Origin: an uncultured Clostridia bacterium
Lineage (GTDB): Bacteria > Bacillota_A > Clostridia > Christensenellales > Borkfalkiaceae
Direction of reading: 5' to 3'
DNA: 44,173 nt
NCBI GenBank assembly: GCA_934292955.1
Contig: CAKQXZ010000011.1
Coordinates: 1 to 44,173 of the forward strand
Shown here: piece after piece, positions 43,564 through 44,173 of the stretch
Layout of the letters: every line of letters begins with the position of its first letter
Numbering within the stretch: position 1 is the first letter of the stretch
Made by a program: the position numbers and the translations under genes
Notes under the pieces: generated by a model
Databases searched by the model: none
Told to the model about the DNA's origin: nothing
The model's input: the letters and a program-made list of their open reading frames with translations, nothing else

Positions 43564-44118
43564 TTAGTCTTTATACACCATGCCCATATCTTCCGCGCGA
43601 CGAATAATTTCTTCATCCGAAGAAACAAATTCAAAACGTTCGGAAAGACGAGTATTTTCCTGTTCAAGGGACGTAATGCGGGCTTCCTGTTCGTCTATAC
43701 TCGTATCCATCGTCTTAAGAAGACGTGTATTCATAACGATCAACGAAAAAATCGTCAGCACAACGATAGCATAAACGGCGATCATAATTTTACTCTTTCC
43801 GCTAAGACCTTCCTTCGCAACCGTCTTCTCGTCTTTTACATCGAGATCGTTCATGTCTTCATAAACATATTTACGGTCACGTCCCACAAACTGCATTGTG
43901 GTACCGGACGGAACAAGATCGTCATTTATACTGCGTTCGGGTTTTTCATCAATCAGTTTTTCAAAAGCCGCCGATCCGAACTCTCTTTTCGGGCGGGTTT
44001 CCTTCACATCTTCAGAGCGATCGGTACGGACTCTCGCATTACGCGCAGAAGTCATTTCCGGCTCGAACTCGGCATATTGTTCGTCATATTTTGAGTTGCG
44101 TTTTTCGTTATTATACAT
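43564..44118 (-). CDS. FtsL-like cell division protein
   Basis: A 184-residue bitopic protein: a polar, charged N-terminal region of about 108 residues inside, a membrane segment (IMIAVYAIVVLTIFSLIV, about 110-130), then a coiled coil outside (EARITSLEQENTRLSERFEF) ending in AEDMGMVYKD, like the C-terminal part of FtsL/DivIC. Position directly upstream of the class B PBP is where ftsL lies. The cytoplasmic part is much longer than in Bacillus FtsL. GGAGGGGAGG lies just before the ATG. FtsL sequences are poorly conserved, so the call relies on layout and context. Confidence 0.8.
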   Translation of the reverse strand: MYNNEKRNSKYDEQYAEFEPEMTSARNARVRTDRSEDVKETRPKREFGSAAFEKLIDEKPERSINDDLVPSGTTMQFVGRDRKYVYEDMNDLDVKDEKTVAKEGLSGKSKIMIAVYAIVVLTIFSLIVMNTRLLKTMDTSIDEQEARITSLEQENTRLSERFEFVSSDEEIIRRAEDMGMVYKD

Positions 44119-44173
44119 ATTGCCTCCCCTCCTGAATTATTCTTATTATAAACCTTTTAGGTGTGTATTCTGT

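Overview
The window reads as chromosomal core DNA of an endospore-forming, moderately AT-rich member of the Bacillota, most likely a clostridial lineage. The evidence is spoVAC-spoVAD-spoVAE, a GerW/YtfJ gene, the scpA-scpB / dacF / rluB neighbourhood, rnc-smc-ftsY, trmFO-hslV-hslU, and AGGAGG-type ribosome binding sites. MurE carries the DNPR motif of meso-diaminopimelate ligases. I see no insertion sequence, prophage, CRISPR array or rRNA. Almost every gene lies on the minus strand; only a two-gene DNA-metabolism operon and a secreted endonuclease lie on the plus strand.

Layout. 1-840: the 5' part of an ABC-transporter ATPase gene with its promoter, then a tRNA-Pro(CGG) gene with promoter and terminator. 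841-4711: a sporulation and envelope group (DUF2953 protein, GerW-like protein, D-Ala-D-Ala carboxypeptidase, RluB, a 39-residue membrane protein, a coiled-coil protein). 4738-13316: plsX-rnc-smc-ftsY-M50 protease-scpA-scpB, ending in a terminator. 13609-15776: a radical SAM protein with an HhH motif plus a DUF4130/TIGR03915-type protein, with promoter and terminator. 15809-17777: the spoVA operon behind a sigma-G-like promoter. 17896-30443: a ten-gene run (GT39-like membrane protein, comM/yifB, dprA, topA, trmFO, hslV, hslU, hisS, YgjP-type protease, dtd). 30581-31744: an endonuclease I lipoprotein. 31776-44118: the division and cell wall cluster (ftsL-like, PBP, murE, mraY, murD, ftsW, murA, ftsQ, ftsA, ftsZ).

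How the genes work together. The right end builds peptidoglycan precursors (MurE, MraY, MurD, MurA) and the divisome (FtsL-like, PBP, FtsW, FtsQ, FtsA, FtsZ). The SMC-ScpA-ScpB genes condense the chromosome. The topA-centred run handles DNA topology and uptake, tRNA modification and charging, and proteolysis. SpoVA, GerW and the carboxypeptidase belong to spore formation and germination.

Most of the window is conserved core. The points most worth a second look are: the uncharacterised radical SAM / DUF4130 pair; a shortened, divergent FtsA; a GT39-like protein with a large extracytoplasmic insert; a terminator whose hairpin holds the murA ribosome binding site; a short ORF coupled to spoVAC whose start lies at the predicted transcription start; and a 39-residue membrane protein after rluB. 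I found no convincing wholly new multi-gene system.
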